Position numbers and translations under genes: made by a program. A stretch of DNA of 35,539 nt from Bacteroidaceae bacterium. Its GTDB lineage: Bacteria; Bacteroidota; Bacteroidia; Bacteroidales; Bacteroidaceae. The notes under the pieces are model-generated. The model was not told the origin of the DNA, made no database searches, and saw nothing but the letters and a program-made list of their open reading frames with translations. Below, piece after piece: positions 25,766 to 35,358 of this stretch; the first letter of the stretch is position 1, and every line of letters starts with the position of its first letter. The stretch covers positions 1 to 35,539 of the forward strand of contig JAKSIZ010000026.1 in the NCBI GenBank assembly GCA_024398515.1. Direction: 5' to 3'.

Positions 25766-27673
25766 TTACAGTTTGTTTGCCTTTTCGTTGAGGATTCCGT
25801 GGCGATATGCGTCGAGGAGTGCGCGCAGGTCGGATATTTGTTTCATCAGTTCTTTGCCCTTGTCAGTGTCGCGGACACGCATACGGTGGGTGCTCATCTC
25901 GATGATTTCTGTCGTGCTCACGATGTCGGTGCCATTGACGATTGCCTCTTTTGCTGAGCGGAACGGCTCGTGTACGACGAGTTGGAAGCCGCGGCTGTGA
26001 TAGACGAGTGTGCATCCGGCAACGCCTGTCTCCTTATGGTATGGCTCGGAAAATCCCGCGTCGATGACCATAAGCTTTCCGTTTGCCTTTATCGGGTTTT
26101 CGCCGCCAGCCATGTGAACCGGCACGTGACCATTGATGATGTGGCGGTTCTTGCCCCTTATTTTCCAACTGTCGAGTATTCGGTTGACCACGTTTTCGTC
26201 GTCGCGGTACTTGAAATACCAGCCCTTCTCCTCGTGCCAAGTCGATTTGTCGTCGATGAAGTAGCGTTCGAAAGTTGCCATCTTACTCTTGCCAAAGAGA
26301 GGCGAATCGGGGCCGCACCAGAGGTAGATGAAATAATCTATGGCATATTGCTTTTCATTTTTGTCGAGCGTAGGGTCGTTGTTGTTGGCGAATGCCGTGC
26401 GGATTAGGCTGCCGATGCGGTGGAGCAGGTTCTTCCCATGGTATTTCTTGCCATACACAAGCACATCTTTGAGCGTTCCGTCTTCGTTGAGTGGAACGGA
26501 AGCATGGAACAAAAGGTTGCCGTTGTGCACTGCATACATGCATCCGTGGCTGAGAATCATGCGAATGTGTTTGCGCAATCTGTCGCTGACAGCGAAACTA
26601 TGATGGAGCAATTTCATGACATTTTCTTCCTCCTCAGTAAGCGTGTTGTCAAGTCCAATGAGGTGTAGAAGGTCGCGATCTTCCATGTTCCATTCCGGAT
26701 GTCGATGGAATATTTGCGCTTCAACCTTGAATTGTATTATGGAAATTGCCTTGTGCATCTTGGCGATTAGCTGCAATTCCTTTTCCGGCAGCTCTTTTCC
26801 TGGTGGTAGGATAGGGCGGAATGGCGTGCAGTCATCGTTGCTGTAGGCTTCCATGGCGAATGTTGCGAGCGGCATAAGGTTGATGCCGTAGCCTTCGTCG
26901 AGGGTTGTAAGGTTGGCGTAACGCAGTGATATTCGCAATACATTGCAGATGCAAGCGTCGTTTCCAGCACATGCTCCCATCCAGAGAGCATCATGATTGC
27001 CCCATTGAATGTCCCAGTCATGGTAGCGTTGAAGTGTGTCGAGAATGATGTGTGCGCCTGGTCCACGGTCGAAAATATCGCCGAGAATGTGCAGTCGGTC
27101 GATGGCGAGACGCTGGATGAGCAGGCAAAGTTCGGTGATAAAGTCGTCGGCTCGGCCAGTATTTATTATTGTGCGGAGGATGCTTACGACGTAAGCTTGC
27201 TTGTCTTTGTCGTCGCCTTTCTCGTGAAGTAGTTCTTCTATGATGTATGCAAACCCCTCGGGTAAAGCCTTGCGGACTTTGCTCCGTGTGTATTTCGATG
27301 CAACTTCGCGGCATAATCTAACGAGTTGTTGCAACGTCTTTTGGTACCAAATAGTGAGGTTTGGCTCTGAATTTCTTACAAGTGCAAGTTTTTCGGCAGG
27401 GTAGTATATTAGCGTGCAAAGGTCCCGTTCCTGTTGTTTTGGGAGTTGAAATAGTTCCTTCACCTTGCGTCTGATGCTGCCCGATGCGTTTTTCAAGACG
27501 TGTTGGAACGCCTCGTTTTCGCCGTGTATGTCGGCAAGGAAGTGCTCTGTGCCCTTTGGCAAGTTTAATATCGCTTCAAGATTGATGATTTCTGTGCTTG
27601 CGGAGATGATGGTCGGATAACTTTGCGACAGTAGTTCAAGGTATTTTAAGTCGCCAAAGGCATTGTCTTTCAT
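25766..27673 (-). CDS. fbp: Fructose-1,6-bisphosphatase class III
   Basis: A 635-residue class III FBPase of the calcineurin-like phosphoesterase fold. Metal-site motifs are FLADIHGENEAF (about 44-55), DIFDRGPGAHII and WGNHDALWMGA, followed by the family-specific C-terminal half with NGHVPVHMAGGENPIKANGK. Length fits the Firmicutes/Bacteroidetes class of about 640 residues. The enzyme hydrolyses fructose 1,6-bisphosphate to fructose 6-phosphate in gluconeogenesis. It is the last gene of a minus-strand run that begins with the FtsE-like gene, 28 bp after the glycosyltransferase-like gene. Confidence 0.95.
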   Translation of the reverse strand: MKDNAFGDLKYLELLSQSYPTIISASTEIINLEAILNLPKGTEHFLADIHGENEAFQHVLKNASGSIRRKVKELFQLPKQQERDLCTLIYYPAEKLALVRNSEPNLTIWYQKTLQQLVRLCREVASKYTRSKVRKALPEGFAYIIEELLHEKGDDKDKQAYVVSILRTIINTGRADDFITELCLLIQRLAIDRLHILGDIFDRGPGAHIILDTLQRYHDWDIQWGNHDALWMGACAGNDACICNVLRISLRYANLTTLDEGYGINLMPLATFAMEAYSNDDCTPFRPILPPGKELPEKELQLIAKMHKAISIIQFKVEAQIFHRHPEWNMEDRDLLHLIGLDNTLTEEEENVMKLLHHSFAVSDRLRKHIRMILSHGCMYAVHNGNLLFHASVPLNEDGTLKDVLVYGKKYHGKNLLHRIGSLIRTAFANNNDPTLDKNEKQYAIDYFIYLWCGPDSPLFGKSKMATFERYFIDDKSTWHEEKGWYFKYRDDENVVNRILDSWKIRGKNRHIINGHVPVHMAGGENPIKANGKLMVIDAGFSEPYHKETGVAGCTLVYHSRGFQLVVHEPFRSAKEAIVNGTDIVSTTEIIEMSTHRMRVRDTDKGKELMKQISDLRALLDAYRHGILNEKANKL

Positions 27674-27701
27674 TCTCTATTTAGTTTGCAGTATCGTGCA
27701 G

Positions 27702-28742
27702 TTATCTATTGAAAAGTCGCAATTTCATTTCGAGAGTCTTCTCGTCGTTGAGAGGAAGGCACGGCATGAAACCTGGTTCAATGCCGCAAAGTTCATCGGC
27801 TATTTGTACGATACGGCGAAGGAAGTTGCTGAGTCCGTCCTTTTGCAGCCCTTGCATCAGCTTGTCTTCGTCGTAGTCATTGTTCTGTATTGTTGCCGTC
27901 AGCTGGAAAACATCGTTGAAAGTTGCCTTTTTCTTGCCCATGCTCGACTTGAGTTTTTTCACCATTGCATATATTTCGCTTATAGCATCACCGTCGCCAT
28001 AGCGTGGGATTTGGTATTCGTCAGTCAACGTAGAGGTGAGTTCTTGCTGGGTGCAGAAGAGGTCGTATTGCTGTTTTTCGCGTGACGAAAGTTCCAATTT
28101 CGGCAGTGAACGCGAATGGAGCAGTTCGTGAAGTTGCAGATGTATTGCTTTCAATGTCTGCATGCTGACTTCTTTCGTGCGTTGTGCATCGCAACATTGC
28201 TTGTAGAGTGCAGTGATGTGAGCAGCAAAGTCGTCGCTTGGCGTGGCTTTTGTCGGGACAATATCCATGTCTGTGCTGCGTCCGAGGGTAAACAGTGTGT
28301 CGCCTTCTTTTTGTGTCTGCACTATGATGAAACTGGCACGTTTAAGCATTGGACGTTGATACCAGAGCAGTTTCCACACCTTTTTCTTCCAGAACTCAGT
28401 CTTGATTTCCTTCATCGACATTTCTCCGTAAGGAGTGAAGAAGGTGATAAATCCACGGTTGCGTGCCATGTTGAGACACTGGTATGTGGCGTAGTTCCAG
28501 CATCCATGCACGTGAACTATGTCGGGCATCAAGGCGTAGAGTTGCTTGAGGAATGTGTTTCGGATTGAGAAAATGTTCCAATCCGACTTATGTATCTGCA
28601 AAACTTCTGCATTGGGAATGTTCACATGCTTGTTTGTCACAAGATGATTCTCGACGAAAGGCGAGGTGGCATCAGTGAGACTTGTTACGTGAACAAGGTG
28701 TCGTTTTACTGAACTGTCAAGTATTACGTGTAGTATCTTCAT
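27702..28742 (-). CDS. Glycosyltransferase-like protein with an atypical C-terminal half
   Basis: A 346-residue cytoplasmic protein. Residues 1-165 look like the N-terminal Rossmann domain of a GT4 glycosyltransferase (MKILHVILD start, PDIVHVHGCWNY near 75-86, FTPYGEMS, a segment like RASFIIVQTQKEGDTL). The usual C-terminal GT-B half with its nucleotide-sugar ExxxxxE motif is not visible. Instead residues about 180-346 are helical, charged and unassigned. It starts 15 bp after lysA and ends 28 bp before fbp, so it is probably co-transcribed. Glycosyltransferase activity is uncertain; a sugar-binding or regulatory role is equally possible. Confidence 0.7.
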   Translation of the reverse strand: MKILHVILDSSVKRHLVHVTSLTDATSPFVENHLVTNKHVNIPNAEVLQIHKSDWNIFSIRNTFLKQLYALMPDIVHVHGCWNYATYQCLNMARNRGFITFFTPYGEMSMKEIKTEFWKKKVWKLLWYQRPMLKRASFIIVQTQKEGDTLFTLGRSTDMDIVPTKATPSDDFAAHITALYKQCCDAQRTKEVSMQTLKAIHLQLHELLHSRSLPKLELSSREKQQYDLFCTQQELTSTLTDEYQIPRYGDGDAISEIYAMVKKLKSSMGKKKATFNDVFQLTATIQNNDYDEDKLMQGLQKDGLSNFLRRIVQIADELCGIEPGFMPCLPLNDEKTLEMKLRLFNR

Positions 28743-28757
28743 GCGGTTTTACGGTTT

Positions 28758-29906
28758 TTAACCAAAATTAAATACTGCTTTTGGCAATTTTCTGCAATTA
28801 TATTGCGATGCCATAATCTCTCCGTATGCCCCTGCAGTGCGCATTGCAAGCAGGTCTCCACGGTGACATGCGCATATCTCTCTCGACTTGGCAAAGACAT
28901 CTGTCGATTCACAAATAGGTCCGACAACGTCGTATGCTTGCTTCTCTTCGTTCGACGAAAGGTTTTCTATGTGGTGATATGCTTGATATAGAGCCGGACG
29001 GATGAGGTCTGTAAAGCCTGCATCGACGCATGCAAACTGCTTTGTCACTCCTTGCTTCACGTAGAGAACCTTGGTTATCATTGTCCCACACTGTGCTACG
29101 ACAGCACGCCCAAGCTCAAAATGTACTTGCTGTCCTGCTCTTAGCTCAAGGTGATTGGCAAATGTATCGAAGTAAGCCTTGAAGTCTGGGATAGGGTAGC
29201 GGTCAGGACAATGATACTCAACCCCAAGTCCACCGCCTACGTTTATGGTTTCTACTCTGATATTTTGAGCGTCGAACCATCTTTGAAGGTCGTTGATGCG
29301 GTTGCAAAGACTGCGAAAATCATTCATGTCAAGTATCTGTGAACCTATGTGGAAGTGCAATCCCTTGAACTCGATATTAGGCAAAGACTGTGCAAGACGA
29401 ACGCATTTCTCTATGTCGGTCATTGCTATCCCGAACTTGTTTTCAGCGGTTCCTGTGGTGATGTTGGCATGTGTATGTGCTCCAATCTCAGGGTTTATGC
29501 GGAAAGCGACTCTTGCAATCTTGCCCTTTGCCTGTGCTAAAGAGTTGATGACTTCAAGTTCTGCAATGCTTTCGACGTTGAAGCAAAGTATGTCGTTGTC
29601 AAGTCCAAGGTTTATTTCCCAGTCGCTTTTGCCCACGCCGGCAAACACTATGCTCTCCGGTTTGAAGCCTGCATCGAGCGAAGCTTGTATCTCTCCTCCG
29701 CTCACGCAGTCCGCTCCAAGTCCCGCTTTTCTTATTGTTTCGAGTATGCGGTGATTGGCATTAGCCTTTATAGCATAGTGTACTACGAAGTCGCGATGCT
29801 TTCCTGCCTCCGCTTTTATAGCGTCAAGCGTCTGCTGCAGCACGTCTATGTCGTAGTAATAGAACGGTGTTTCTATGTCCTTGAACCTGTCTAATGGGAA
29901 ATTCAT
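28758..29906 (-). CDS. lysA: Diaminopimelate decarboxylase
   Basis: A 382-residue PLP enzyme of the fold III (alanine racemase-like barrel) decarboxylases. The PLP lysine is probably Lys47 in VHYAIKANAN; other family motifs are GLHFHIGSQI, VGGGLGVEY and the active-site CESTDVF near the C-terminus. It converts meso-diaminopimelate to lysine. The start ATG overlaps the lysC stop by four bases (ATGA), so the two genes are translationally coupled. Length is slightly under the usual 400-420 but all main motifs are present. Confidence 0.95.
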   Translation of the reverse strand: MNFPLDRFKDIETPFYYYDIDVLQQTLDAIKAEAGKHRDFVVHYAIKANANHRILETIRKAGLGADCVSGGEIQASLDAGFKPESIVFAGVGKSDWEINLGLDNDILCFNVESIAELEVINSLAQAKGKIARVAFRINPEIGAHTHANITTGTAENKFGIAMTDIEKCVRLAQSLPNIEFKGLHFHIGSQILDMNDFRSLCNRINDLQRWFDAQNIRVETINVGGGLGVEYHCPDRYPIPDFKAYFDTFANHLELRAGQQVHFELGRAVVAQCGTMITKVLYVKQGVTKQFACVDAGFTDLIRPALYQAYHHIENLSSNEEKQAYDVVGPICESTDVFAKSREICACHRGDLLAMRTAGAYGEIMASQYNCRKLPKAVFNFG

Positions 29907-31219
29907 TTGAACAATGTCTTGCTTAAACTATTCAGTGCCCTTGACTTGTCCTCTTCCTTAATAAGGAATGATATGTTGTAGTTGCTTCCTCCATACGATA
30001 CCATGCGGACAGGGATGTCTTTCATTGCATCGGTGGCTATGGTTTCAAAGCCAATGTTGCTCCATTCCAAGTCGCCCACAACGCAGATGATGCACATGTT
30101 CATGTCGATTGTTACGTTGCCGTATTTCTTCAGTTCGGTAGCGATTTCGCCAAGATGTGCCGTGTTGTCTATCGTTACTGAAACGCCAACCTCAGATGTA
30201 CAAATCATGTCGATAGGCGTCTTGAAACTTTCGAATATCTCAAATACCTTTCTCAGGAAACCCGATGCCAGCAGCATTCGCGAACTCTTGATCTTTATTG
30301 CCGTGATGTTGTCCTTGGCTGCAACGGCTTTGATAGTGCCTTTTTCCTGCTTGTTGCTTATCGTCGTTCCCTCTGCTTCTGGGTCCATTGTATTCAGCAG
30401 ACGCACTGGGATGTTGGCATATTTTGCTGGCTGCACGCATGTCGGATGCAAAATCTTTGCGCCAAAGTATGCCAATTCGGCTGCTTCCTCAAAGTGAAGT
30501 TGGTGTACAGGCTTTGTGTTTTCAACAACGCGAGGGTCATTATTGTGCATTCCGTCGATGTCTGTCCATATCTGAATCTCCTTTGCACCAACGGCAGCAC
30601 CAATGATAGATGCCGAATAGTCGCTACCTCCACGTTGGAGATTGTCAACGTCACCGTAAGAGTTACGGCATATAAATCCCTGTGTTATATATAGTTTCTT
30701 CTTTCCTGTCTTTTCAATAATCTCATTGAGTTTTTCCTTTATGAACTTCATGTCAGGCTCTGCGTTTTTGTCAGTACGCATGAAATCGAGCGCATTGAGC
30801 AGTGCACAGTCGCATCCTGTCTCCTTCATATATTGATAGAACATATTGGTACTCATAATCTCGCCTTGAGATACTATTTGTTTTTCTTCGAGCGAGGTAA
30901 ATACGTCCTTTGTGAATGATCTAAGGTATGTGAATACGTCGCCAAAGAAAGAAGTTATTTCTCCCTTTGCAGTGTCGCTTTCATAGAGCTCGTCAATATG
31001 ACCATAGTATTTTGTCTCAAGCTTGTTTATCTCTTCATGTGCTCCTTCATTATTGCCGTTTTGAAGGTAGTCGCCAATAGAAATAAGTGAATTTGTCGTA
31101 CCTGACATTGCACTGAGAACCAGCAGCACTGGTTCGTTCTGTTTTGTTACAAGTTCTGCAACGTGCTTCATTCTTTGTGGGCTTCCTACACTTGTCCCAC
31201 CAAATTTCATAACAATCAT
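29903..31219 (-). CDS. lysC: Aspartate kinase, monofunctional
   Basis: Aspartate kinase, the first step of the lysine/threonine/methionine route. The N-terminus MIVMKFGGTSVGS is the canonical ATP-binding start, so the ATG at 31219 (or 31210) is preferred; a longer frame reaches 31258 but would overlap the FtsE-like gene. The kinase core includes GGSDYSASIIGAAVGA and EIQIWTDIDGMHNNDPRVV. The C-terminal part has ACT-type regulatory sequence (GVSVTIDNTAHLGEI and CIICVVGDLEW), so feedback control by lysine or threonine is likely. It overlaps lysA by four bases. About 438 residues; no homoserine dehydrogenase fusion. Confidence 0.94.
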   Translation of the reverse strand: MIVMKFGGTSVGSPQRMKHVAELVTKQNEPVLLVLSAMSGTTNSLISIGDYLQNGNNEGAHEEINKLETKYYGHIDELYESDTAKGEITSFFGDVFTYLRSFTKDVFTSLEEKQIVSQGEIMSTNMFYQYMKETGCDCALLNALDFMRTDKNAEPDMKFIKEKLNEIIEKTGKKKLYITQGFICRNSYGDVDNLQRGGSDYSASIIGAAVGAKEIQIWTDIDGMHNNDPRVVENTKPVHQLHFEEAAELAYFGAKILHPTCVQPAKYANIPVRLLNTMDPEAEGTTISNKQEKGTIKAVAAKDNITAIKIKSSRMLLASGFLRKVFEIFESFKTPIDMICTSEVGVSVTIDNTAHLGEIATELKKYGNVTIDMNMCIICVVGDLEWSNIGFETIATDAMKDIPVRMVSYGGSNYNISFLIKEEDKSRALNSLSKTLFK

Positions 31220-31238
31220 ATCTTTATACCTTATAATA

Positions 31239-31928
31239 TTATATAGTTGTCTCCTCAAGACTTTCTATTTTGTTCAGTTGCTGGTCGCCACATTTATATA
31301 TGGTGCCAGGGTATTTGTCGAGTAGTGCATACCTATGCGTACTGATGACTACTGCTGTTCCAGCCTTACTAATCTCCTGGAACAACTCAAGTATGCCTTC
31401 TTCCGACTCTGGATCAAGATGTCCGGTAGGTTCATCGGCAAGAATAATCTTTGGACTGTTCAGCAGTGCCCTTGCAATAGCAATACGCTGTTGTTCGCCG
31501 CCTGAGAGCATATACGGCATCTTGTTTATGGCATCCTCCATTCCTACTTGCCTCAATGCTTCGACGATGCGCTCTTCTATCTCCGCACGTTTCTTCCATC
31601 CTGTTGCTTCAAGAACGAAACGTAGGTTATTGCCAATACTTCTGTCTTCGAGCAAATGGAAATCCTGGAAGATAAGTCCCATCTGCTTTCTTAGTTTTGG
31701 CACGTGTCTGCGTTTCAGTTTATGGTAATCTTCGCCAAGCACAAGACATTGCTCTGACGTCTTCTTTATATCCAGTTCACTGTAGATAGTCTTCAGCAGC
31801 GAACTCTTGCCGGTGCCGACCTTGCCGATGATATATACCAGTTCACCCTCTTCCACCTGGAAGTTGATACCCTTCAGCACGAGGTTTCCCTCTTGATAAA
31901 CATCTACGTTTTTATAGTCAACGAGCAT
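31239..31928 (-). CDS. ftsE: FtsE-like ABC transporter ATP-binding protein
   Basis: A 229-residue ABC ATPase. Walker A is GKVGTGKS (35-42), the Q-loop is FQDF (87-90), the signature is LSGGEQQ (141-147) and Walker B is IILADEP (161-167), followed by the H-loop STHR. Similarity is strongest to FtsE, which with FtsX controls septal peptidoglycan hydrolysis. No ftsX permease is beside it, so the partner is presumably elsewhere and a MacB/LolD-type role cannot be excluded. It is the first gene of the lysC-lysA run, which starts about 20 bp downstream, and it has a clear promoter at 31962-31993. Confidence 0.85.
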   Translation of the reverse strand: MLVDYKNVDVYQEGNLVLKGINFQVEEGELVYIIGKVGTGKSSLLKTIYSELDIKKTSEQCLVLGEDYHKLKRRHVPKLRKQMGLIFQDFHLLEDRSIGNNLRFVLEATGWKKRAEIEERIVEALRQVGMEDAINKMPYMLSGGEQQRIAIARALLNSPKIILADEPTGHLDPESEEGILELFQEISKAGTAVVISTHRYALLDKYPGTIYKCGDQQLNKIESLEETTI

Positions 31929-31961
31929 AATAAGTGTTCAGATAAAATTAAATAACGTTTG

Positions 31962-31993
31962 CAAAGTTACAAAAAAAAATATGTCTGCACAAA
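31962..31993 (-). promoter_or_regulatory. Promoter for the FtsE-lysC-lysA operon
   Basis: Minus strand: TTTG at 31993-31990 and TAACTTTG at 31969-31962 with a 20-nt spacer, a full consensus match. The -7 box is 33 nt before the FtsE-like start codon. Confidence 0.8.
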
Positions 31994-32059
31994 CATTGCC
32001 CCATTTTTTTTCATCACATCACGTTCATCGCTCTTTCATCATGAACGTCAGCGTTTTCT

Positions 32060-32848
32060 TCAACGGGTATTGCTTTCAGCCCAATCGTCAATCAACTTGC
32101 GTGCAATTGAGAGTTTCTCTGGGATGTTTGGCAGGTTGTCTTTCGCAAACCATCCTCCGGCAGAGAGTTCTTCCTCCTGAAGTTTCAATTCGCCTCCAGC
32201 ATATTCTGCCGTAAATCCTACCATGATACCCGATGGGTAGGGCCATGGTTGCGAGGCAAAGTATCGGATGTTCTTTATCTCAATGCCGACTTCTTCGTGT
32301 ACTTCGCGCCGTACGGTCTCTTCAAGTGTCTCTCCTGTTTCTACAAATCCTGCCACAAGTCCAAAGAAGTCGCGTTTGAAGTTACGGGCATGAACAAGCA
32401 GCACCTCTGAACCAGAATTGTTGTCTTCATTCGCTTGTGACGGATTGCGTGTAATCCTGACGATTACGGCAATGGCAAGTTGCGGCCATACTTCCTTTCC
32501 ACAATGCTCACAACGCTTGGAAATCTCGGTGTTTTTCTTCACCGGAGCACCACAACATCCGCAATAACGAGTGTTCTCATCCCAATAAATTATCTCGGCA
32601 CATTTCCCTGCATGGTCGTACATCGCTTGTGGTATGTAGTTCCACGACTTCCGCAGTGGCATTGTTGTGTATCTCTCGCCTGGTGTAAAACTGTCTATTT
32701 TCACGGTCTTCTTGCCGCAAATCGTGTGGATGGTGTTCCATTCCTTTAGCTTTACAGGACACTCGTCGGCTATTGGAACAGTGTAAGTTCCATCGCTTTT
32801 CAGTTCCAGCAGCAGTTCATTATTACAAAATATGTACCATTCAAACAT
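32060..32848 (-). CDS. nudC: NADH pyrophosphatase (NudC-type Nudix hydrolase)
   Basis: A 262-residue Nudix enzyme that splits NAD(H) and decaps NAD-capped RNA. A zinc ribbon is formed by Cys96, Cys99, Cys113 and Cys116. The Nudix box is at about 167-189 (GFVETGETLEETVRREVHEE) and is followed by the NudC signature SQPWPYP (199-205). Length fits. It starts 19 bp after the stop of the PL11 gene on the same strand, so readthrough from the pectin promoter is possible, though the functions are unrelated. Confidence 0.95.
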   Translation of the reverse strand: MFEWYIFCNNELLLELKSDGTYTVPIADECPVKLKEWNTIHTICGKKTVKIDSFTPGERYTTMPLRKSWNYIPQAMYDHAGKCAEIIYWDENTRYCGCCGAPVKKNTEISKRCEHCGKEVWPQLAIAVIVRITRNPSQANEDNNSGSEVLLVHARNFKRDFFGLVAGFVETGETLEETVRREVHEEVGIEIKNIRYFASQPWPYPSGIMVGFTAEYAGGELKLQEEELSAGGWFAKDNLPNIPEKLSIARKLIDDWAESNTR

Positions 32849-32867
32849 TGTCTGTGCTTGCCTCTGT

Positions 32868-35318
32868 TTAATTCAGTATTGTGGCTGCGACCTTTGTAAT
32901 GTCGCTAACTGTTATCTCACCATCCTCGTCAGCATCGGCTGCTTTAGCGTCGAATGGGGTTGGATTGAACCCAAGTATATATGATGCTATCGCTGTGATG
33001 TCGCTTACGTCAATGCTTCTGTCGGCATTTGCATCGCCTGGAAGATAGTCTCCTTCGATTACATTTATCGTCAGTGTATCGGTAATGCTGGTGCCTGAGA
33101 AGTCGCTCATAGTCTTTATCACCACTTCATATCGCCCTGCAACGGTAGGTTTTCCGGTGAATGTGAGCGTACTGTTGTTCGTATTCTTTGTTTGTGTGAG
33201 TCCAAGTTCTGCGTCAGAGAGCGACGTAATCTTCGTTGTGCCGTCGCGGAGTGCCACATTGAATGCCGCACTGCCACAGTTTACCCATCTCACAACGACT
33301 GGTTTGATGCTGTCGTCGAGCAATATCGTCTGATGTTTTTTGCTGTTGAGATACTCAAATTCGCTATTCACGAAGTCTGGAAGATAGTATCCGAGGTGTG
33401 GAGGCTGGTTATAGCAGCACTGCTCAAACGAGATTGCCAGACGGTAAATGTTGTCGTGCATCAGCGTTGGTATGCGCATCTTTGTCGTTTCGGTTGAGGT
33501 ATAGATGTTCAGTGTGGCATTGTCTGAGGTGCAATACTCTATTACTTCCTCGCGCCAGTCGCCGAAAATGTCGGCTGTGAGGCACGGTGTAGATTTCGTC
33601 GAGTTGCATTTTCCTGCCCAGTTCCAATCGCTTGTGCTGAAGTCAACCATCTTTGTCGTGGTGTTGTTTGTCGAGTTCCATTTCGTTATTGTTGTGCCGT
33701 CGAGCAGTTCATCGTTCACATCGCCGTCCCAATATATGCGGAAGTTCTGGCTTGGTTTATTGGTTGTGACGTTCGCACCCTTGCAATTCCTCATGTTACT
33801 ACAGCCTGACCATGCCTCGTAGCCACGGTATTTGCTGCTTATGTCGGCTGCAATGCCTCGTCCATTGTCCTTGTCGGTGAAGCCACGGAAGATTATTTCG
33901 CCTGTTGCAGCATCGTGCATATCGTCGCCAAACTTCCCACTTTCGTGTGGCATGAACACTTCAAGTCCTGGTCGGTCAGGGTCCATGTCGCCCAGATGGA
34001 GCGCATCGCCATGCCCAAGTCCCGTGCAGTACATCAACATACCATCGTTGTCGATTGCTGCAGAGCCAAAAATAATCTCGTCGCACCCGTCTCCATCTAC
34101 GTCGCCTGCCGCTACTGCATGGGCTCCTTGACCGTAAGCGGTGTGGTCGGCAGTGTTTTCGCCCGACGTATTTGGTATTCTAAGTGCACTGTAGTTCTTG
34201 GTCGTACCCGTTGAGTCGGTCACTTTATATACTGTCTGCGACGATGATTGATGCAGCCAACGAGTGCTGAGCTTGCCGTTTTCGTACCTTACAGCCCACA
34301 GGAATGCCTTAGTATAATATCCTCTCACCATTATTGCGCATGGCAGTTCTTCGGCTCCGTCAATGTAAGCCACCGTTGAAAGGAATCGATCACAGCGGTT
34401 TCCATAGTCATCACCCCAGAAACTTTTGTTCGAACCGCTCGGTGCACCGCCCAAGTTGCCTGCTCTATTTGGGTTGTAGAACACTGTATGTACGGCTCCA
34501 CCAGTCTCTCCGTTGAACACTGTGAGGTATTCCGGACCTGAAAGTATGTATCCGCTTGAGTTGCGATAGTCCTTTGTGTTGTCGGCAGCGAGGATTGTTG
34601 CGTCGTCGGCTGCCGTATTAACATACTTGCCTTCTCCGTCTTTGCTGCCTGGAGCAGTCTTGCAGATGAGTTCAGCCTTGCCATCCTTGTCGAAGTCGAA
34701 CACAAGGAATTGCGTGTAGTGAGCACCTGCGCGAATGTTCACGCCAAGGTCAATACGCCAAAGTTTCTGTCCGTTCAGCTTGTAGCAATCAAGGAAAACA
34801 TTGCCAGTGTAGCCATCCTGACTGTTGTCCTTCGAGTTGCTTGGGTCCCATTTCACGATAATCTCATACTGTCCGTCGCCATCCACGTCGCCGACGCTGC
34901 AGTCGTTAGGCGTGTAGCTATAGCTTCCGCTCTTGTTGCTGCCGCTTGCCGGACGGTCGAGTTTCAGCGTCATATACTTTCCTCCCCATTTTGTTGCAGT
35001 CGTAGAGTCAGTAGCCGTGCCGTTCTGATAGGTCACGAGTTTATATTCTCCACTGCCCACGTTTCCGCTATGCAGGAAACTCGTTGGATCATTCGTGCCA
35101 AAGTCTTTCAACTTGATACCTTTATAATATAGTACAAACGACGTTGAGTTGTCGTCGGTGCCAAGGAATCGCCACGACACAAAGTTGCCCGACGTAGTGT
35201 GAACAACCACAAGTCCGCGGTCGAGTTTTTCCATTTGTGCAGGATTAGTCTTCAGTCTGTTTGCGCTCACCGTCAATGCTATCATCGTGGCAAGCATAGT
35301 GAATATTACCTTTTTCAT
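32868..35318 (-). CDS. PL11 rhamnogalacturonan lyase with dockerin-like tail
   Basis: An 816-residue exported lyase. The signal peptide ends near residue 19 (VSA-N). Residues about 20-650 match the PL11 beta-propeller, with calcium-loop segments such as DVDGDGQYEIIVKWD, FDFDKDGKAELI and GDVDGDGCDEIIFGSA, and the family ending TLMHDNIYRLAISFE followed by CCYNQPPHLGYYLPDF (about 613-648). PL11 cleaves the rhamnosyl-galacturonosyl backbone of RG-I by beta-elimination and usually needs calcium. An Ig-like region (about 672-755) leads to a dockerin-like tail (757-816) with GDANADRSIDVSD and ADADEDGEITVSD. It has its own promoter and triple-palindrome region matching GH105, its likely partner enzyme. 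Confidence 0.94.
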   Translation of the reverse strand: MKKVIFTMLATMIALTVSANRLKTNPAQMEKLDRGLVVVHTTSGNFVSWRFLGTDDNSTSFVLYYKGIKLKDFGTNDPTSFLHSGNVGSGEYKLVTYQNGTATDSTTATKWGGKYMTLKLDRPASGSNKSGSYSYTPNDCSVGDVDGDGQYEIIVKWDPSNSKDNSQDGYTGNVFLDCYKLNGQKLWRIDLGVNIRAGAHYTQFLVFDFDKDGKAELICKTAPGSKDGEGKYVNTAADDATILAADNTKDYRNSSGYILSGPEYLTVFNGETGGAVHTVFYNPNRAGNLGGAPSGSNKSFWGDDYGNRCDRFLSTVAYIDGAEELPCAIMVRGYYTKAFLWAVRYENGKLSTRWLHQSSSQTVYKVTDSTGTTKNYSALRIPNTSGENTADHTAYGQGAHAVAAGDVDGDGCDEIIFGSAAIDNDGMLMYCTGLGHGDALHLGDMDPDRPGLEVFMPHESGKFGDDMHDAATGEIIFRGFTDKDNGRGIAADISSKYRGYEAWSGCSNMRNCKGANVTTNKPSQNFRIYWDGDVNDELLDGTTITKWNSTNNTTTKMVDFSTSDWNWAGKCNSTKSTPCLTADIFGDWREEVIEYCTSDNATLNIYTSTETTKMRIPTLMHDNIYRLAISFEQCCYNQPPHLGYYLPDFVNSEFEYLNSKKHQTILLDDSIKPVVVRWVNCGSAAFNVALRDGTTKITSLSDAELGLTQTKNTNNSTLTFTGKPTVAGRYEVVIKTMSDFSGTSITDTLTINVIEGDYLPGDANADRSIDVSDITAIASYILGFNPTPFDAKAADADEDGEITVSDITKVAATILN

Positions 35319-35358
35319 TTGTATATTAGCATAAATTTAAGTTACATGTTACGCTTTG

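Noticed and set aside
31220-31258. Longer start for aspartate kinase
   Set aside because: It would overlap the FtsE-like gene and place 13 residues before the canonical MIVMKFGGTSVG start.
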